DNA of 64,000 nucleotides from an uncultured Bacteroides sp. (GTDB lineage Bacteria; Bacteroidota; Bacteroidia; Bacteroidales; Bacteroidaceae): NCBI GenBank assembly GCA_947646015.1, contig CANSEY010000016.1, positions 28,797 to 92,796 of the forward strand, read 5' to 3'. Shown piece by piece: positions 29,465 to 39,367 of this stretch (position 1 is its first letter; each line of letters starts with the position of its first letter). The notes under the pieces were generated by a model. It saw only the letters and a program-made list of their open reading frames with translations, ran no database searches and was not told where the DNA came from. The position numbers and the translations under genes were made by a program.

Positions 29465-29901
29465 TACTGTCTTTTCAATATATATTGTGCTGCGAGCCGC
29501 CCGCTATTGTTGAAGATTTCCGTACTGTCAGACAAGACCACTGCGTCGTCGAGAACTTTATAATATGTTTTGGCACCCGATGAAGGAGTAACCAGTTCAA
29601 TGATGTTTTCGCCTATCATATTATATACACCGCTCTCTTCAAAAATACCATTCTCCTCACCCAGATACTCACTCCGCAAATCATAAGTTGCATCACTATT
29701 AATTTTCAATGTCGTTTTGATGCCACCACAGTCGGCACAAGGTAATATGCCTTCATAGGTGCCATAACAATCTTTGTTTTTGCTATCCACTACTCCGGCA
29801 GCACTATTTTCTTGTTGTTTATATTTCTTCCCAGATCCAACACAGCCTGATGTTACTATTATCATGGCTGCTACCAATAAATGCAATTTAATCAATTTCA
29901 T
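29464..29901 (-). CDS. NlpE N-terminal-like lipoprotein
   Basis: A 145-residue lipoprotein with lipobox IIVTSGCVGS. The NlpE N-terminal domain is evident: GTYEGILPCADCGGIKTTLK with the CxxC motif, then LRSEYLGEENGIFEESGVYN and a C-terminal strand YKVLDDAVVLSDS. In Escherichia coli NlpE senses envelope or copper stress; in Bacteroidota short versions of this domain are common and their ligand is not settled. It is the first gene of a two-gene unit with 28061-29464, joined by a TAATG overlap. The length fits single-domain family members. Confidence 0.82.
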   Translation of the reverse strand: MKLIKLHLLVAAMIIVTSGCVGSGKKYKQQENSAAGVVDSKNKDCYGTYEGILPCADCGGIKTTLKINSDATYDLRSEYLGEENGIFEESGVYNMIGENIIELVTPSSGAKTYYKVLDDAVVLSDSTEIFNNSGRLAAQYILKRQ

Positions 29902-30052
29902 AATTTAAAATATTTAACATATAATTTGAGGTTAATTATAACTCGCAAGATCATTATATACAAAGACTTATTGTAAATGCATAGCAGTATATAACGAAAT
30001 TATCTTCGTCTCACTCGCTATGCATTACAATAAAATTAGAAAAAAAAGAAAA

Positions 30053-30637
30053 CTATTTAACCGTCACATTGATAGTTCCCGTTTTCTTATCCTTATCTGT
30101 AACTGTAATAGTAGTTTTTCCTGCCTTAACTCCTCTTATGTTGACTTTATTTTCCTTGACTGATACCGTAGCAATATTGACATCTTTCGCAACGGCAGAA
30201 TATGGCTGTGCACCACCTTTTACTGTTACTATACCATCTTTTCCAACACTCACAGTAATAGATTATTTATCAAAATCCAGTCCTTTTGGAGTTTTTGGGG
30301 TCTCTTTTACAGTTCTTACAGTTACAGCAACTTTTCCTGTAACTCCCTTCCGGTCCGTAATAGTTATCATTGCTGAACCATCTTTTACACCGGTAATTAC
30401 AATCGCATTTTTATCTGATTTCGCAACTGCGATTTTTGCATCACTTGATTTCGTCGTATATGGTGCAGTACCATTACTAACAGACACAGTAACCGTTTTA
30501 CCAACTGCAACTTCTACTTTATTAGGACTGATTTTTAAATTGGGCTTATCATCATCCTTATCACATGATACCAATACAAAAGAAGTTAAGCAACAAATCA
30601 CTAATGCCATCGATTTTAAAAAAGGTTTAGTTTTCAT
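30053..30637 (-). pseudogene. Lipoprotein with two Ig-like (Big2-type) domains, split by an in-frame TAA
   Basis: A single minus frame of 194 codons carries one internal TAA at 30263-30265. The first part starts MKTKPFLKSMALVICCLTSF with lipobox VLVSC, and a first Ig-like unit (LKISPNKVEVAVGKTVTVSV, ending MITITDRKGVTGKVAVTV). After the stop a second, similar unit follows: SITVSVGKDGIVTVKGGAQP, ending TTITVTDKDKKTGTINVTVK. The two units are clearly homologous repeats (both contain a G-x-APY/QPY turn followed by K-D/S-x-x-IA), so the stop falls between domains of one ancestral protein. CAA to TAA would explain it. The upstream part alone could still be a functional one-domain lipoprotein. Confidence 0.72.
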
Positions 30638-30723
30638 TTTTGATAAATTTAAATTAATAGATAAAATGCTAATGAGTACTCATAAATAAAAAAGTCAGAT
30701 TTTTCTTACTTTTTCTTTGCCAG

Positions 30724-30731
30724 CAAAAATA
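30724..30731 (-). promoter_or_regulatory. Bacteroidota -7 element for the Ig-like lipoprotein
   Basis: TATTTTTG on the minus strand matches TAnnTTTG and lies 86 nt upstream of the ATG at 30637. Confidence 0.5.
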
Positions 30732-30739
30732 ATAAAGCG

Positions 30740-32268
30740 AAATTGTATTTGAATTATAAAATGATTTTAAAAATCTAACACCTCAATTCATATACATCTA
30801 ACAATCAACACCTTAGTGTTATGAAACATTATTTTATCTCACATTGAACTAACATCTGTTCGAAAAGCATAAAAAAACAATATTATTCCAATATCAAACT
30901 TAAAAAAATATGTTTCACATTGCTAATTCTGATTATATGGTCAATCTTCATAATAGAGTGATACACTATTATAACACCGACTGTTACAGTATCCCTAACA
31001 GTGTTTGAAAAAGACCCTTTTTATGATATTTCACAAATACCATATATTCCCTATAATATTATTCTTAATTAGTGAATGAGCCATTCAAAGTAAAAATTGA
31101 ATGTATTTTTAGCATATTCTATAAAAATCAAGAAAGGATGGCCAATTCAAAAAGTATTTTATCCAACAAACGGAACATTCTTTTTACAAGTTGAAGGTGG
31201 TATCACTCAACTATAATTGTGGATGATCAAAAACGTGTGTTCAAACCATACACAATAAATCTTCTATAGCACAAGATTTCTTGAACAGCAAGAGATAGGT
31301 ACTCGCAAGTCCACGACAAAACGTTTTCCGAGGGGATACTGACGAACTTAAGGATATTGAAATGAGGTACCATACAAAAGTCGGTTGTTGTCACCAATAT
31401 TATCTTAAAATAACTCATCTACAAAAGCTATGTGTTGTGACATCGTATTGTTAAAAAAACATTGTCATAAACGTCTGACGTCTCTTGATAGATTTACTTT
31501 TAGAGGGTATCATATAGCTATCTTCCATATCGTTTCGAGTCGCTTTCTGTACTCATTTGATATCATTCAGGCCATACTCTTGAACATTCACTCATGCAAT
31601 AGGGGCACTTAAGTTCTAATAAATAGATTATCTCGCTAGCAGTCTCATCTCTCACCACACAGCTAGATTTATTATAAAGTTAAATTCAATGCTCGTGCAA
31701 ACGGCTGTTTGTTCTGATTTAATGTACTCTTTGTTTGAAGGCACAAAGATATAATGAGTATCTAATATTCAAATAAACTTTGTTTTAAGACTTTTTATGA
31801 CACAAACAAATACGAATGATTTGAAAAATAAATTGATTCTCTTTCATAAGATGTTCTTTCCTATAAGTTAATAAAAAAAACACTTTATATAATTTTTTTT
31901 CTCTTCATTTTTTCGAAAAGCCCCAGTCTTCCATTTTTTATAGAATATCATTTACATATTCCTATTTTTTCCATCCATGCATTATATACCTCATTTTTAG
32001 GTGAAGTTCACCCACTCTCTCCTCTTATTTTAGTCAGATTATGCTGCCGTTCTTTTTTTTCTTCGTGACCTTTTCAATCATACATACCGCATTGAACGTA
32101 TGTACTCCAAAGAAAATCCAAAATATTTCCACTTCCCTGTTTCTGGCTTTTTATTCTGGTCTGTAAATAATATTATTTCTACATTTTAAAACTTCCTTTC
32201 AATCTGGTAGCACTTTCATGGCTGAGTTCTGACCATCAAATCTTACGAAATGGAGCAATTTAGATAGC
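30740..32268. other. Long AT-rich region without supported genes
   Basis: No frame over about 60 codons has coding character on either strand. A segment near 31140-31210 and another near 31230-31610 have less extreme composition and may be decayed coding DNA, but I could not match either to a family. Confidence 0.45.
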
Positions 32269-32472
32269 TCAGACCTTGTACTTAAAGAAGTGTTTTGTAA
32301 AACTTTTTAAATTGATATTATTAGTGTAGCTTGAATCCGCAGCAAGTACCTTAATCCTAACTTTGATCAGTTGTTGTAAATGAATACAGTCTTTCAAATG
32401 TATTACTTCGTTAAAAGCCGTAAAGGAGATATGTTCTATAAAGGAGATTTCATCTATCTGTATACTGTTGAC
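32269..32472 (-). pseudogene. Decayed DDE transposase fragment
   Basis: The minus strand reads VNSIQIDEISFIEHISFTAF, NEVIHLKDCIHLQQLIKVRI and KVLAADSSYTNNINLKSFTK. This resembles the IS5/IS1182-type core pattern of ...WDAFNEGTDL...VLADKIYRN, with the second Asp region as VLAAD. Both ends are lost and flanking frames contain several stops, so it is an old remnant. Family assignment is tentative. Confidence 0.35.
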
Positions 32473-33194
32473 TTTGCCTCCGAATTAAACGGATTTGTTT
32501 TTTCTTGCCTTAATAATAGTCTGGAGGGACTAAATATTAAGGAAATTTGCTAATTACTGACGAATCACATTAACGATTTAGGATTGGTTAGTGAATGAAG
32601 AGGGGCAATCTGAACACCACTAAATAACTGGTAACGAATATTACTAGTTAAATATTTAATCAGTTATGAATATGAAAAGTTGATATAGGACTTCAAGACT
32701 ACCAAGGCCATTTTATTTTCAGGAGAAAAAAATAACTTTTACCCCCCCCAAAAAAAAAGGAGAGGATGTCAAGCATCTGTTGGGTTATTCCCAAGAAAGT
32801 GAACAGAGTATGGAAGCTGCTGATTTATTCGTTACAACTTTGACGATAATTTTTAAGCATATCGAGCGGTGTAAAATCTACCTAAACAAAACACGATTTC
32901 TTTTATATCTTTATCGTGTATTTTTATTTTAGATTTTCATCGGTTGGATTTAACCGATTGAAGAATAAACTTTTAGCAGAGTATTTGAGAAATAGAGGTA
33001 ACGAATTAGCAACCGTGCAAATTTCAGCGATTTGCGGTGCTATGTTGTCAAATAACTCTTTGTAAATACAAATAAAATATTTAGTACAATTTTGAAGACA
33101 TCATTAATAACCTTATTTATATCCATACACCTTTGGTTTGTTTCCCTATATTTATTGATAATCTTTTATTCACATATTTGGTAAATATTTCAAT
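32473..33194. other. AT-rich region without supported genes
   Basis: Contains an eight-C run followed by a nine-A run (about 32743-32759) and scattered short frames. Nothing can be assigned. Confidence 0.4.
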
Positions 33195-33430
33195 CTACGT
33201 AGATTTTATAACTAATAGAGTATAAACAATACAAGCTATTCCAACAAATAAAGCTACGGCAGAGCATTTGGTAAATATTGTATCTTTATTTTTAATACCA
33301 TACATAAGCCCAATAATAGCACATAAAGGAATACCGACAGGAATAATCGTCAGAAACCAAATGAGTATTTTATGATACCCATTGCTGTTAATACTTTGTT
33401 TTTCAAATTACTCATAGCTACCATTCTCAT
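33195..33430 (-). pseudogene. Small two-helix membrane protein, frameshifted
   Basis: An ATG at 33430 overlaps the stop of the upstream lipoprotein gene (ATGA), giving MRMVAMSNLKNKVLTAMG. The rest of a good membrane protein lies in the next frame: YHKILIWFLTIIPVGIPLCA, IIGLMYGIKNKD and VALFVGIACIVYTLLVI, ending at 33195. The frames join if a GGG run near 33381 was originally GGGG, a one-base loss. The restored product would have about 78 residues and two transmembrane helices. The family is unknown; coupling to the lipoprotein suggests a joint function. Confidence 0.55.
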
Positions 33431-34368
33431 TGCTTGTTACTCTTCGCATCTCTTTCTTTATTCATCAACCGCCAAATAGCTTTCTGATATTTCAACTTGG
33501 CGAACATCTCGTCATCTTGGTTATCTATCTTTAAGGTCATTACCCGAATACTTGGGGCAGTGGGATATCGGCTTCTCACTATATCATCCACTAGAAACCC
33601 GCATAGTCCGGTAGCCGGTTCTGTAAACAAGAAACCTTGAAACATGAGATTAATATAGTCTGCATTTTCGCAAAGATACGCCTTGTACCTCTTATATGTA
33701 TCCAACTTCATATAATCTTCTGCACGGCTGCTGAAATTTGGCTTGGCAATTTCTTCGCATAAGGCAGATTCTAATTTGCTGTAGGTGGCAGTATCTAAAT
33801 CTCCCCACCAATAATGATCTTCGGGATTGACCGACATATCCACCCATTCAGAAGCCTCCCAGTAGTCTATCGCAAACACAATTGAATCGGCTTTCTCTTT
33901 GGATGAGTAATAGATGGAATCTTTCTCCCAACCTTTGAATATACTTTCAATAGAATCTATTTTCTCTTTCCTAATTTTATTATATATGTTTTTTAAATCG
34001 TAGCCATGAGGTAACGATATTTGAAAAACACCGTTTTCAATTCTTGCATTCACCTTTGGATTTGTGATTACCGTATCGTCAAGTACAAAAGCTATATGTT
34101 TGCCAATTGCCTTTTCTGTTTCTTTTGCCCATTTTTTTAGTTTATGCTTGCTTATTTGCCCCACAATTACGCATGTCCCATTTTCATCAGAATCCATTCG
34201 TAACGAAACAAAATCTTTTACTGTTACAATAGACTCTTTAGCAATACTGTCTTTTTGCTGTGATAGGATGTGATACCATCCATTCTCATAGTGGGTTTTA
34301 TGTATTTGATTACAGGAAGCGAAATAAGCAATTAAAATAAGTATTCCGAATAAATTCTTTTTTTGCAT
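33427..34368 (-). CDS. Lipoprotein with a SecDF P1 head-like domain
   Basis: A 313-residue lipoprotein with start MQKKNLFGILILIAYFASCN (lipobox FASC). Residues about 45-120 look like the SecD/SecF P1 head domain: IVTVKDFVSLRMDS, then GKHIAFVLDDTVITNPKVNA and IENGVFQISLP. The C-terminal half (KADSIVFAIDYWEASEWVDM, AEDYMKLDTYKRYKAYLCEN, LVDDIVRSRYPTAPSI) is unfamiliar. It is followed by a coupled small membrane protein (ATGA overlap) that is frameshifted here. SecDF head domains as free lipoproteins occur in Bacteroidota; their function is unknown. A promoter lies 107 nt upstream. Confidence 0.6.
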   Translation of the reverse strand: MQKKNLFGILILIAYFASCNQIHKTHYENGWYHILSQQKDSIAKESIVTVKDFVSLRMDSDENGTCVIVGQISKHKLKKWAKETEKAIGKHIAFVLDDTVITNPKVNARIENGVFQISLPHGYDLKNIYNKIRKEKIDSIESIFKGWEKDSIYYSSKEKADSIVFAIDYWEASEWVDMSVNPEDHYWWGDLDTATYSKLESALCEEIAKPNFSSRAEDYMKLDTYKRYKAYLCENADYINLMFQGFLFTEPATGLCGFLVDDIVRSRYPTAPSIRVMTLKIDNQDDEMFAKLKYQKAIWRLMNKERDAKSNKQ

Positions 34369-34474
34369 GTTCTTATATAATAAAAAAATAAACTGTTATC
34401 TGTTCCTGAATTGTATCCGTCAGATATATTTAAAGCATTATGTTTCAAATTAGCTACTTCTCCAAATATATAAG

Positions 34475-34482
34475 CAAAAGTA
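34475..34482 (-). promoter_or_regulatory. Bacteroidota -7 element for the SecDF-head lipoprotein
   Basis: TACTTTTG on the minus strand, followed by C, fits TAnnTTTG. It is 106 nt before the ATG at 34368. Confidence 0.5.
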
Positions 34483-34667
34483 GATTGTTTGCCTTTTTAA
34501 GAAGACTGTTCAAATCTGTTTTGATATTGTTTTTCTTGATCACAACTTATAAGATGGATTGTGTATAGTTATTTCATCTCGCCAAGCATATTCCTTGTTT
34601 TATCCATATAATTACTGAAATGCGCCTTTACCTGTCAAAAATATATTACCGTAAATAATGTACCGTT

Positions 34668-36320
34668 TTATCCCAAAAGATTTAAAAACAGTTCTTTATT
34701 TACTATTTTTGCAGATTTGATACGTGATTTGAGCCGTGATTTTCGAGCATATACGTTAGCCACCGTATCCTTCATGAATAAGCTAATTACTTGTGGTGAG
34801 AATCCTACAAAAATATAGCATAACAGCCTGGTGTCAGAAGTTTTCATGGTCGGAAAATCTTCCTTGAGCTTGTACATGGCATTGTCATGACAAGTGTTTA
34901 CGATTTTTTCCAGTTCTTGCAGTATGCCATTGTTTTCTGCAAAATCTGTAATTATCTGCTTTACTTCATTAAATATGACTGACTGTTGCGATGTTGTATT
35001 TTCACGTTCATAGTAGGTCTTTCCAAGTTTATCGACAATGTCAAAGCGTGAAGCAGCCAATCCTCTTAAATAACTTTCCGTAGTCTGCTGTTTTTTCACG
35101 CGTTCAGTAAGAGCCTTGTACTCGGAATTGGCTTTCTCTGTCAATAACAAATAATGGTTGGTACGATCACGTTGCATGCGTAAACGTTGGCGGACGATAT
35201 ACCAGGCAATTCCAATAATAAAAAAGGTAGCGGCTGCTATAGCTATTTCCCAGACAGTCCGGTTTTTCATTCTGTATTGGGCGAATTTTGTTCGCTCTTT
35301 AAAATAGTCCCGCTCGACCATACCGGCGGAGAATTGCATGTTTGAGCGCATTATTGAATCGTTCAAGTAGATATAGCGATGTACATTGTCCGTTGCTTTT
35401 TCAAAATTTTTAGCCTGCGCTTCGATATGGTATGCAGTGTATTGTAGTTCTGCCATGTCGCAAATATCAGTAGTGTGCGCCTTTGCAAGCTCCAGATAAT
35501 ACCGTGCACTGTCTATATGATTCTTCAAAAGACTTACATCTGTCAATGTGTGATATCCATATACCGTATCCTGTCGGGCGGAAAGTTCGATTCGCTGTAA
35601 CAGGTCATTGGATATATGCCGTTTGGATATCACATATAGTGATGCAAGATTAGTAAGGCTGACTTCTATCAGATTACTGTTATTATGTTCATCGGCCAAG
35701 TCAAGAGCCGCCGAATACAGCCTTATTGCTTTTTCTATATCTTTTGAGTGAAAAGTAGCGGCTGCCATGTCAAGGGTTGCCTTTGTCTCCTCCTGGATAT
35801 CACCCGATTGGCGGAAATTATTTCTGGCTTCGTGGAAATAATGATATGCCCGGCTGTAGTTCATTTGTTTATAATATACTTCACCGATCTGTCTGTATAA
35901 AAGCCCTTTGTAATAAGATTCATCGGTATCTGTCAGTTTCTTTTCTATTTTGAGAAAAAGACGTAATGCTCCCGGTTTATCACCTGTGCGTAATTTAATT
36001 CTTCCCCAATAATATAGAGTTTTACACTGGTGACGTAAATCTTTGGGGTAATGTTTATAATATTGCCAAGCCTGGCGGATCAATGAATCGTCAGTAACTT
36101 TCATTTGTTTTTTTTCCAAAGCTTCGGAATAGAGCAATGCATATCTGGCCTGTTCAGCCCGGTTGCCTTCTGGTTTGAGTTTTTGTAGTATTGCTAATGC
36201 ACTATCCGGGTTGTTCTGCATTAGCTTTTCAGCCTCACTAAGGCGAGGGGTCTGTTCCCTGTTATAACAACCTGTAAAATAGAGAATAGCTGATAGTCCA
36301 ATTATAATCTTACATTTCAT
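34668..36320 (-). CDS. TPR lipoprotein/transmembrane regulator with C-terminal HTH (copy 2)
   Basis: This 550-residue protein is almost identical to the product of 19964-21616 and has the same length and layout: lipobox FTGC, TPR array, membrane helix near 383-402, coiled coil and C-terminal HTH-like segment. Visible protein differences are Lys for Tyr-Lys variation at residue 3 (MKCK versus MKYK), MKTSDTR versus MKASDTR, and the tail RIKSAKIVNKELFLNLLG versus RIKSTETANKELFLSLLG. The near identity of the sensor part and drift at the output end suggest gene conversion or recent duplication with divergence in the DNA-binding or output end. No fimbrial operon adjoins this copy; the nearest minus-strand genes downstream are the SecDF-head lipoprotein unit. 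Confidence 0.8.
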   Translation of the reverse strand: MKCKIIIGLSAILYFTGCYNREQTPRLSEAEKLMQNNPDSALAILQKLKPEGNRAEQARYALLYSEALEKKQMKVTDDSLIRQAWQYYKHYPKDLRHQCKTLYYWGRIKLRTGDKPGALRLFLKIEKKLTDTDESYYKGLLYRQIGEVYYKQMNYSRAYHYFHEARNNFRQSGDIQEETKATLDMAAATFHSKDIEKAIRLYSAALDLADEHNNSNLIEVSLTNLASLYVISKRHISNDLLQRIELSARQDTVYGYHTLTDVSLLKNHIDSARYYLELAKAHTTDICDMAELQYTAYHIEAQAKNFEKATDNVHRYIYLNDSIMRSNMQFSAGMVERDYFKERTKFAQYRMKNRTVWEIAIAAATFFIIGIAWYIVRQRLRMQRDRTNHYLLLTEKANSEYKALTERVKKQQTTESYLRGLAASRFDIVDKLGKTYYERENTTSQQSVIFNEVKQIITDFAENNGILQELEKIVNTCHDNAMYKLKEDFPTMKTSDTRLLCYIFVGFSPQVISLFMKDTVANVYARKSRLKSRIKSAKIVNKELFLNLLG

Positions 36321-36331
36321 ATTGCGAATAT
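34692..36331 (-). repeat. 1.64-kb direct repeat, copy 2
   Basis: Gap-free partner of 19988-21627, in the same orientation. Recombination between the copies would delete about 14.7 kb (TonB receptor operon, C11 peptidase and lipoproteins) and leave one regulator. Confidence 0.9.
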
Positions 36332-36743
36332 AATAATGTGTTTTATTTTTTGCATGGGCGATTAGGAATATTTTACCAATATAAATTATTCTTTAACTTA
36401 TATGATTATCGCTCGCTATTTATATATATTTTTTATTGGGCCTAACAATATATAATTGCTTATTAGCATATTATATAATATGTATAATCGTAATAGTACA
36501 AAATAGCAGTAAGTTATTGCTATTCAGAGTAAAAGTATCAGTTCACTCGTTGTTGTTAAAAAATAAACTTGACTACCCTAAAGGTGTAAGTGTAAGTGCT
36601 TTTTTGAATTTTATCAAGGGTGTTAGATATGTGTTAGATTATTAATTGAACCATTTTTGCAAACTACTGATTATAAGTAAAATAAAAATCAATGTATTAG
36701 ATTTATTCTTTTGTCCTACAACTAAAAAGCTCTGCAATCTTTT
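36332..36743. other. Intergenic region upstream of the OmpA-family gene
   Basis: AT-rich, with short plus-strand frames that lack coding character. It divides the divergent regulator copy 2 from the OmpA-family gene. Confidence 0.4.
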
Positions 36744-36751
36744 TACTTTTG
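36744..36751 (+). promoter_or_regulatory. Bacteroidota -7 element for the OmpA-family gene
   Basis: TACTTTTG followed by C, 27 nt before the ATG at 36779. It fits TAnnTTTG. Confidence 0.6.
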
Positions 36752-36778
36752 CATTCGAAAAAAATAAAACAATAGATT

Positions 36779-37907
36779 ATGAAGAAAATTGCTATTTTAT
36801 TAGTTTTTACTTTGGGAACATTTATTGTAAATGCCCAATCAGTTGTAGAAGGAACAAAGTTTATGGACAATTGGTCTGTAGGAGTGAATGCAGGAGCAGT
36901 TACCCCTCTCACTCACGCCTCTTTCTTTAAAGGGATGCGTCCCGGTTTCGGAGTTGGAATATCCAAACAATTAACTCCTAGTTTTCGGTTTGGAATTTCA
37001 GGGAATGGGATATATCAATACAACTCCGAGTAAAACAGCTTTTGATGTTTTAGATGTCAGCTTGTTAAGTAAAATTAACTTAATAAATCTATTTGCAAGC
37101 TATCGGGGCAAACCTCGTTTGTTTGAGATAGAAGCTATTGCCGGAATGGGGTGGTTGCATTATTATGTAAATGGTAAAGGAGATGACAATTCATGGTCTA
37201 CCCGTCTCGGATTGAATCTTAATTTCAACCTCGGTGAAACAAAAGCATGGACATTGGGAATTAAGCCCGCTATCGTATATGATATGCAAGGTGATTTTAA
37301 TCAGGCAAAGAGTTGTTTCAATGCAAACAATGCAACATTTGAACTGACTGCCGGATTGACTTATCACTTCAAGATGAGTACTGGGAATCATTACTTTACT
37401 AAAGTAAAAGTCTACAATCAGAGCGAAATTGATGATTTGAATGTTGCTATTAATGCACTTCGCGAACAGGTGGGCAGTCGTGACAGAGAACTAAACAATG
37501 CTAACCAAAGAATTAGCGGTTTGCATAAAGAGTTGGAAGAATGTCGTACAAAGGTCGTTCCCATTGAAACAGTAGTCAAGACTGCCCGCGTTCCGGAATC
37601 TATCATTACTTTCAGACAAGGTCGCTCATCAGTGGATGCATCACAGCTACCGAATGTGGAACGTGTAGCCTCCTACATGAAGAAATATCCCGATTCAAAA
37701 GTCATTATTAAAGGGTACGCTTCTCCAGAAGGCAATGTTGAGATCAACGCAAAAATTGCTACCGCACGTGCAGAAGCTGTAAAAACAATCCTTGTTAATA
37801 AATACAAGATTAATACGTCTCGTATTACTGCCGAAGATCAGGGAGTAGGTGACATGTTTACCGAACCGGATTGGAACCGTGTAAGTGTATGTACTATCGA
37901 AGATTGA
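36779..37907 (+). pseudogene. OmpA-family outer-membrane protein, frameshifted
   Basis: The first frame gives a signal peptide (MKKIAILLVFTLGTFIVNAQ) and the first barrel strands (WSVGVNAGAVTPLTHASFFK, RFGISG). The second continues MGYINTTPSKTAFDVLDVSL and IEAIAGMGWLHYYVNGKGDD, then a coiled linker (IDDLNVAINALREQVGSRDR). It ends in an OmpA C-terminal peptidoglycan-binding domain (ITFRQGRSSVDASQLPNVER, VIIKGYASPEGNVEINAKIA, ARAEAVKTIL) to 37907. The break is at the GGG near 36999-37001: with GG the frames join as FGISGMGYINTT. The restored protein is about 375 residues, normal for Bacteroides OmpA-like porins. One extra G, real or artefactual, inactivates it. Confidence 0.82.
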
Positions 37908-38089
37908 TGTAATAAGAATATTTGGAGTTGTTGAAGGTAAATAAAAAAGGAAGCCCGAAATCTGAGGGCACTGAAAAAGTTCTTTTTCTCCGTTAGCTCC
38001 TCTTCTTATGAATTGGCTCCAAAGTTGCATGGCGTATGATAAATTTCATTTGCATGCAACTTTTCCTTATATTGGTAGTGAGTAATCGT

Positions 38090-38251
38090 CTATTGGTATA
38101 CATGCACGCTGGCAACGACACTCTCAAAGGAGACTTTGAAAGAATGCAACTTCAGTCCGCTTTTCCCATCTGCTCCGACTACGGCTCGGAGGCTATCGTC
38201 CTTCTGATCTTTGACCAAAAGAACTTCTTGGTCTTTGATTTTTTTGCTCAT
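38090..38251 (-). pseudogene. N-terminal remnant resembling DUF3945-type conjugative-element proteins
   Basis: An ATG at 38251 starts MSKKIKDQEVLLVKDQKDDS followed by LRAVVGADGKSGLKLHSFK, and the frame closes at 38090. The pattern I-K-D-Q-E-x-L-L-V-K-D near an N-terminus resembles, from memory, proteins of Bacteroides conjugative elements (DUF3945/DUF4099 type). After about 35 codons the sequence loses resemblance, so this is likely a fragment. The assignment is tentative. Confidence 0.35.
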
Positions 38252-38471
38252 ATTACTATGTATTTAATGACGTCAGTAGCGGTTTACAGACAAAAGTAAA
38301 CAAAAAAAAGTGAGTGCTAGAGATTGTAAATAAGTGAGTATTTGTAGCTTTGATATGATTAGGAGTAGCATATTGAAAGTTATAAATTTCATTTGCTGAA
38401 TTACCATAAATGGGGAATGGTAAGTAAAAAAATCATCATTTTAAGGTATTGCAACCGAAAAAATATGTGAC

Positions 38472-38479
38472 TAATTTTG
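38472..38479 (+). promoter_or_regulatory. Bacteroidota -7 element for the TetR regulator
   Basis: TAATTTTG followed by C, 31 nt before the TetR ATG at 38511. It fits TAnnTTTG and could head the cluster. Confidence 0.6.
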
Positions 38480-38510
38480 CGTTATAAAATAAAGAATTAT
38501 GTTCTGACCT

Positions 38511-39137
38511 ATGCAAACAACGAAGGATTATATACGTAAGCTATTGCTGGAAACAGCGCAGAAAGCTTTTTTCGAAAAGGGCTTCAAGTCGGTGTCTATG
38601 CGTGAGATTTCTAAGTTGTCGGGCATTGGTCTGAGCAATATATACAATTACTATCCCTGTAAGGACGATTTACTGGTTGATGTGTTGCGTCCTCTTTTGG
38701 CTGCTATGTACAGGATGCTGGAAGATCACAACCGACCGGAGAATTTCTCCCTTGACATATTTATCTCAGATGAATATCATCGTGCATCTTTGCAGGAGCT
38801 TATGGGCATTATAACTCGTTACCGAAGTGAATTAAATTTGCTGTTTTTCTCTACGCAGCATTCTCGCCTCAAAGATTATTTGGAAGAGTGGATTGAGAAG
38901 AGTGCCACAATAGGGATGGAATATATGGAAAAGATGAGAAGACTCCATCCGGAACTACATACCGATATTTCTCCGTTCTTCATGCACTTCACCTGCTCTT
39001 GGTGGATTAATATGATGAAAGAGGTGGTGCAACATAAGGAACTTTCCTGCGAAGAGATAGAGTGTTTCATCAGTGAGTATATTCGCTTTAGCACGGGAGG
39101 ATGGAAGAAACTCATGAATGTAAAGAATGAAAGATGA
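38511..39137 (+). CDS. TetR/AcrR-family transcriptional regulator
   Basis: This 208-residue regulator has the canonical N-terminal TetR domain: LLLETAQKAFFEKGFKSVSM, then REISKLSGIGLSNIYNYYPC with the HTH and the usual F/Y-NYY-x-x-KDDLL ending. The C-terminal ligand-binding region is helical and has no recognisable ligand motif. It is the first gene of a plus-strand cluster with ZIP, MMPL and ABC transporters. TetR regulators commonly repress such exporter operons and are released by the exported compound, so control of this cluster is the likely role. Its TGA overlaps the ATG of the next small ORF (ATGA). Confidence 0.9.
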   Translation: MQTTKDYIRKLLLETAQKAFFEKGFKSVSMREISKLSGIGLSNIYNYYPCKDDLLVDVLRPLLAAMYRMLEDHNRPENFSLDIFISDEYHRASLQELMGIITRYRSELNLLFFSTQHSRLKDYLEEWIEKSATIGMEYMEKMRRLHPELHTDISPFFMHFTCSWWINMMKEVVQHKELSCEEIECFISEYIRFSTGGWKKLMNVKNER

Positions 39138-39367
39138 AGGCAGAACTATTGAAACATCCTGTCTGTCAAGAGATAACTAATCAAAACATCCGTTTCTCGT
39201 CTTGTCTGCAATGCAAGCCTTGCGGAAATGATTGTACGATTGTAAACAATCGAATCTCTTTTGTATTTGATTCCGAGACAATAGGCATCAGCTACCTTCT
39301 GCTCGACTCCACACCTATAGCCTGCATGGACAGATGCTGCAATCTTGTCAGGCAGCGTTTCGTTTGA
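39134..39367 (+). CDS. Small Cys-rich protein, possibly the front of a frameshifted gene
   Basis: A 77-residue product that overlaps the TetR stop by ATGA, so translation is probably coupled. It is rich in Cys: KHPVCQEI, FSSCLQCKPCGNDCTIVNN and PIACMDRCCNLVR, nine in all, suggesting a metal or Fe-S site. The family is not recognised. The following ORF overlaps its end in another frame and looks coding, so the two may be parts of one protein broken near 39345-39360. A metal-responsive role would suit the neighbouring ZIP transporter, but this is inference. Confidence 0.45.
   Translation: MKAELLKHPVCQEITNQNIRFSSCLQCKPCGNDCTIVNNRISFVFDSETIGISYLLLDSTPIACMDRCCNLVRQRFV

Noticed and set aside
30740-33194. 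Hidden tRNA or ncRNA genes in the AT-rich gap
   Set aside because: No tRNA-like cloverleaf or conserved GC-rich element was seen; I cannot exclude small RNAs.
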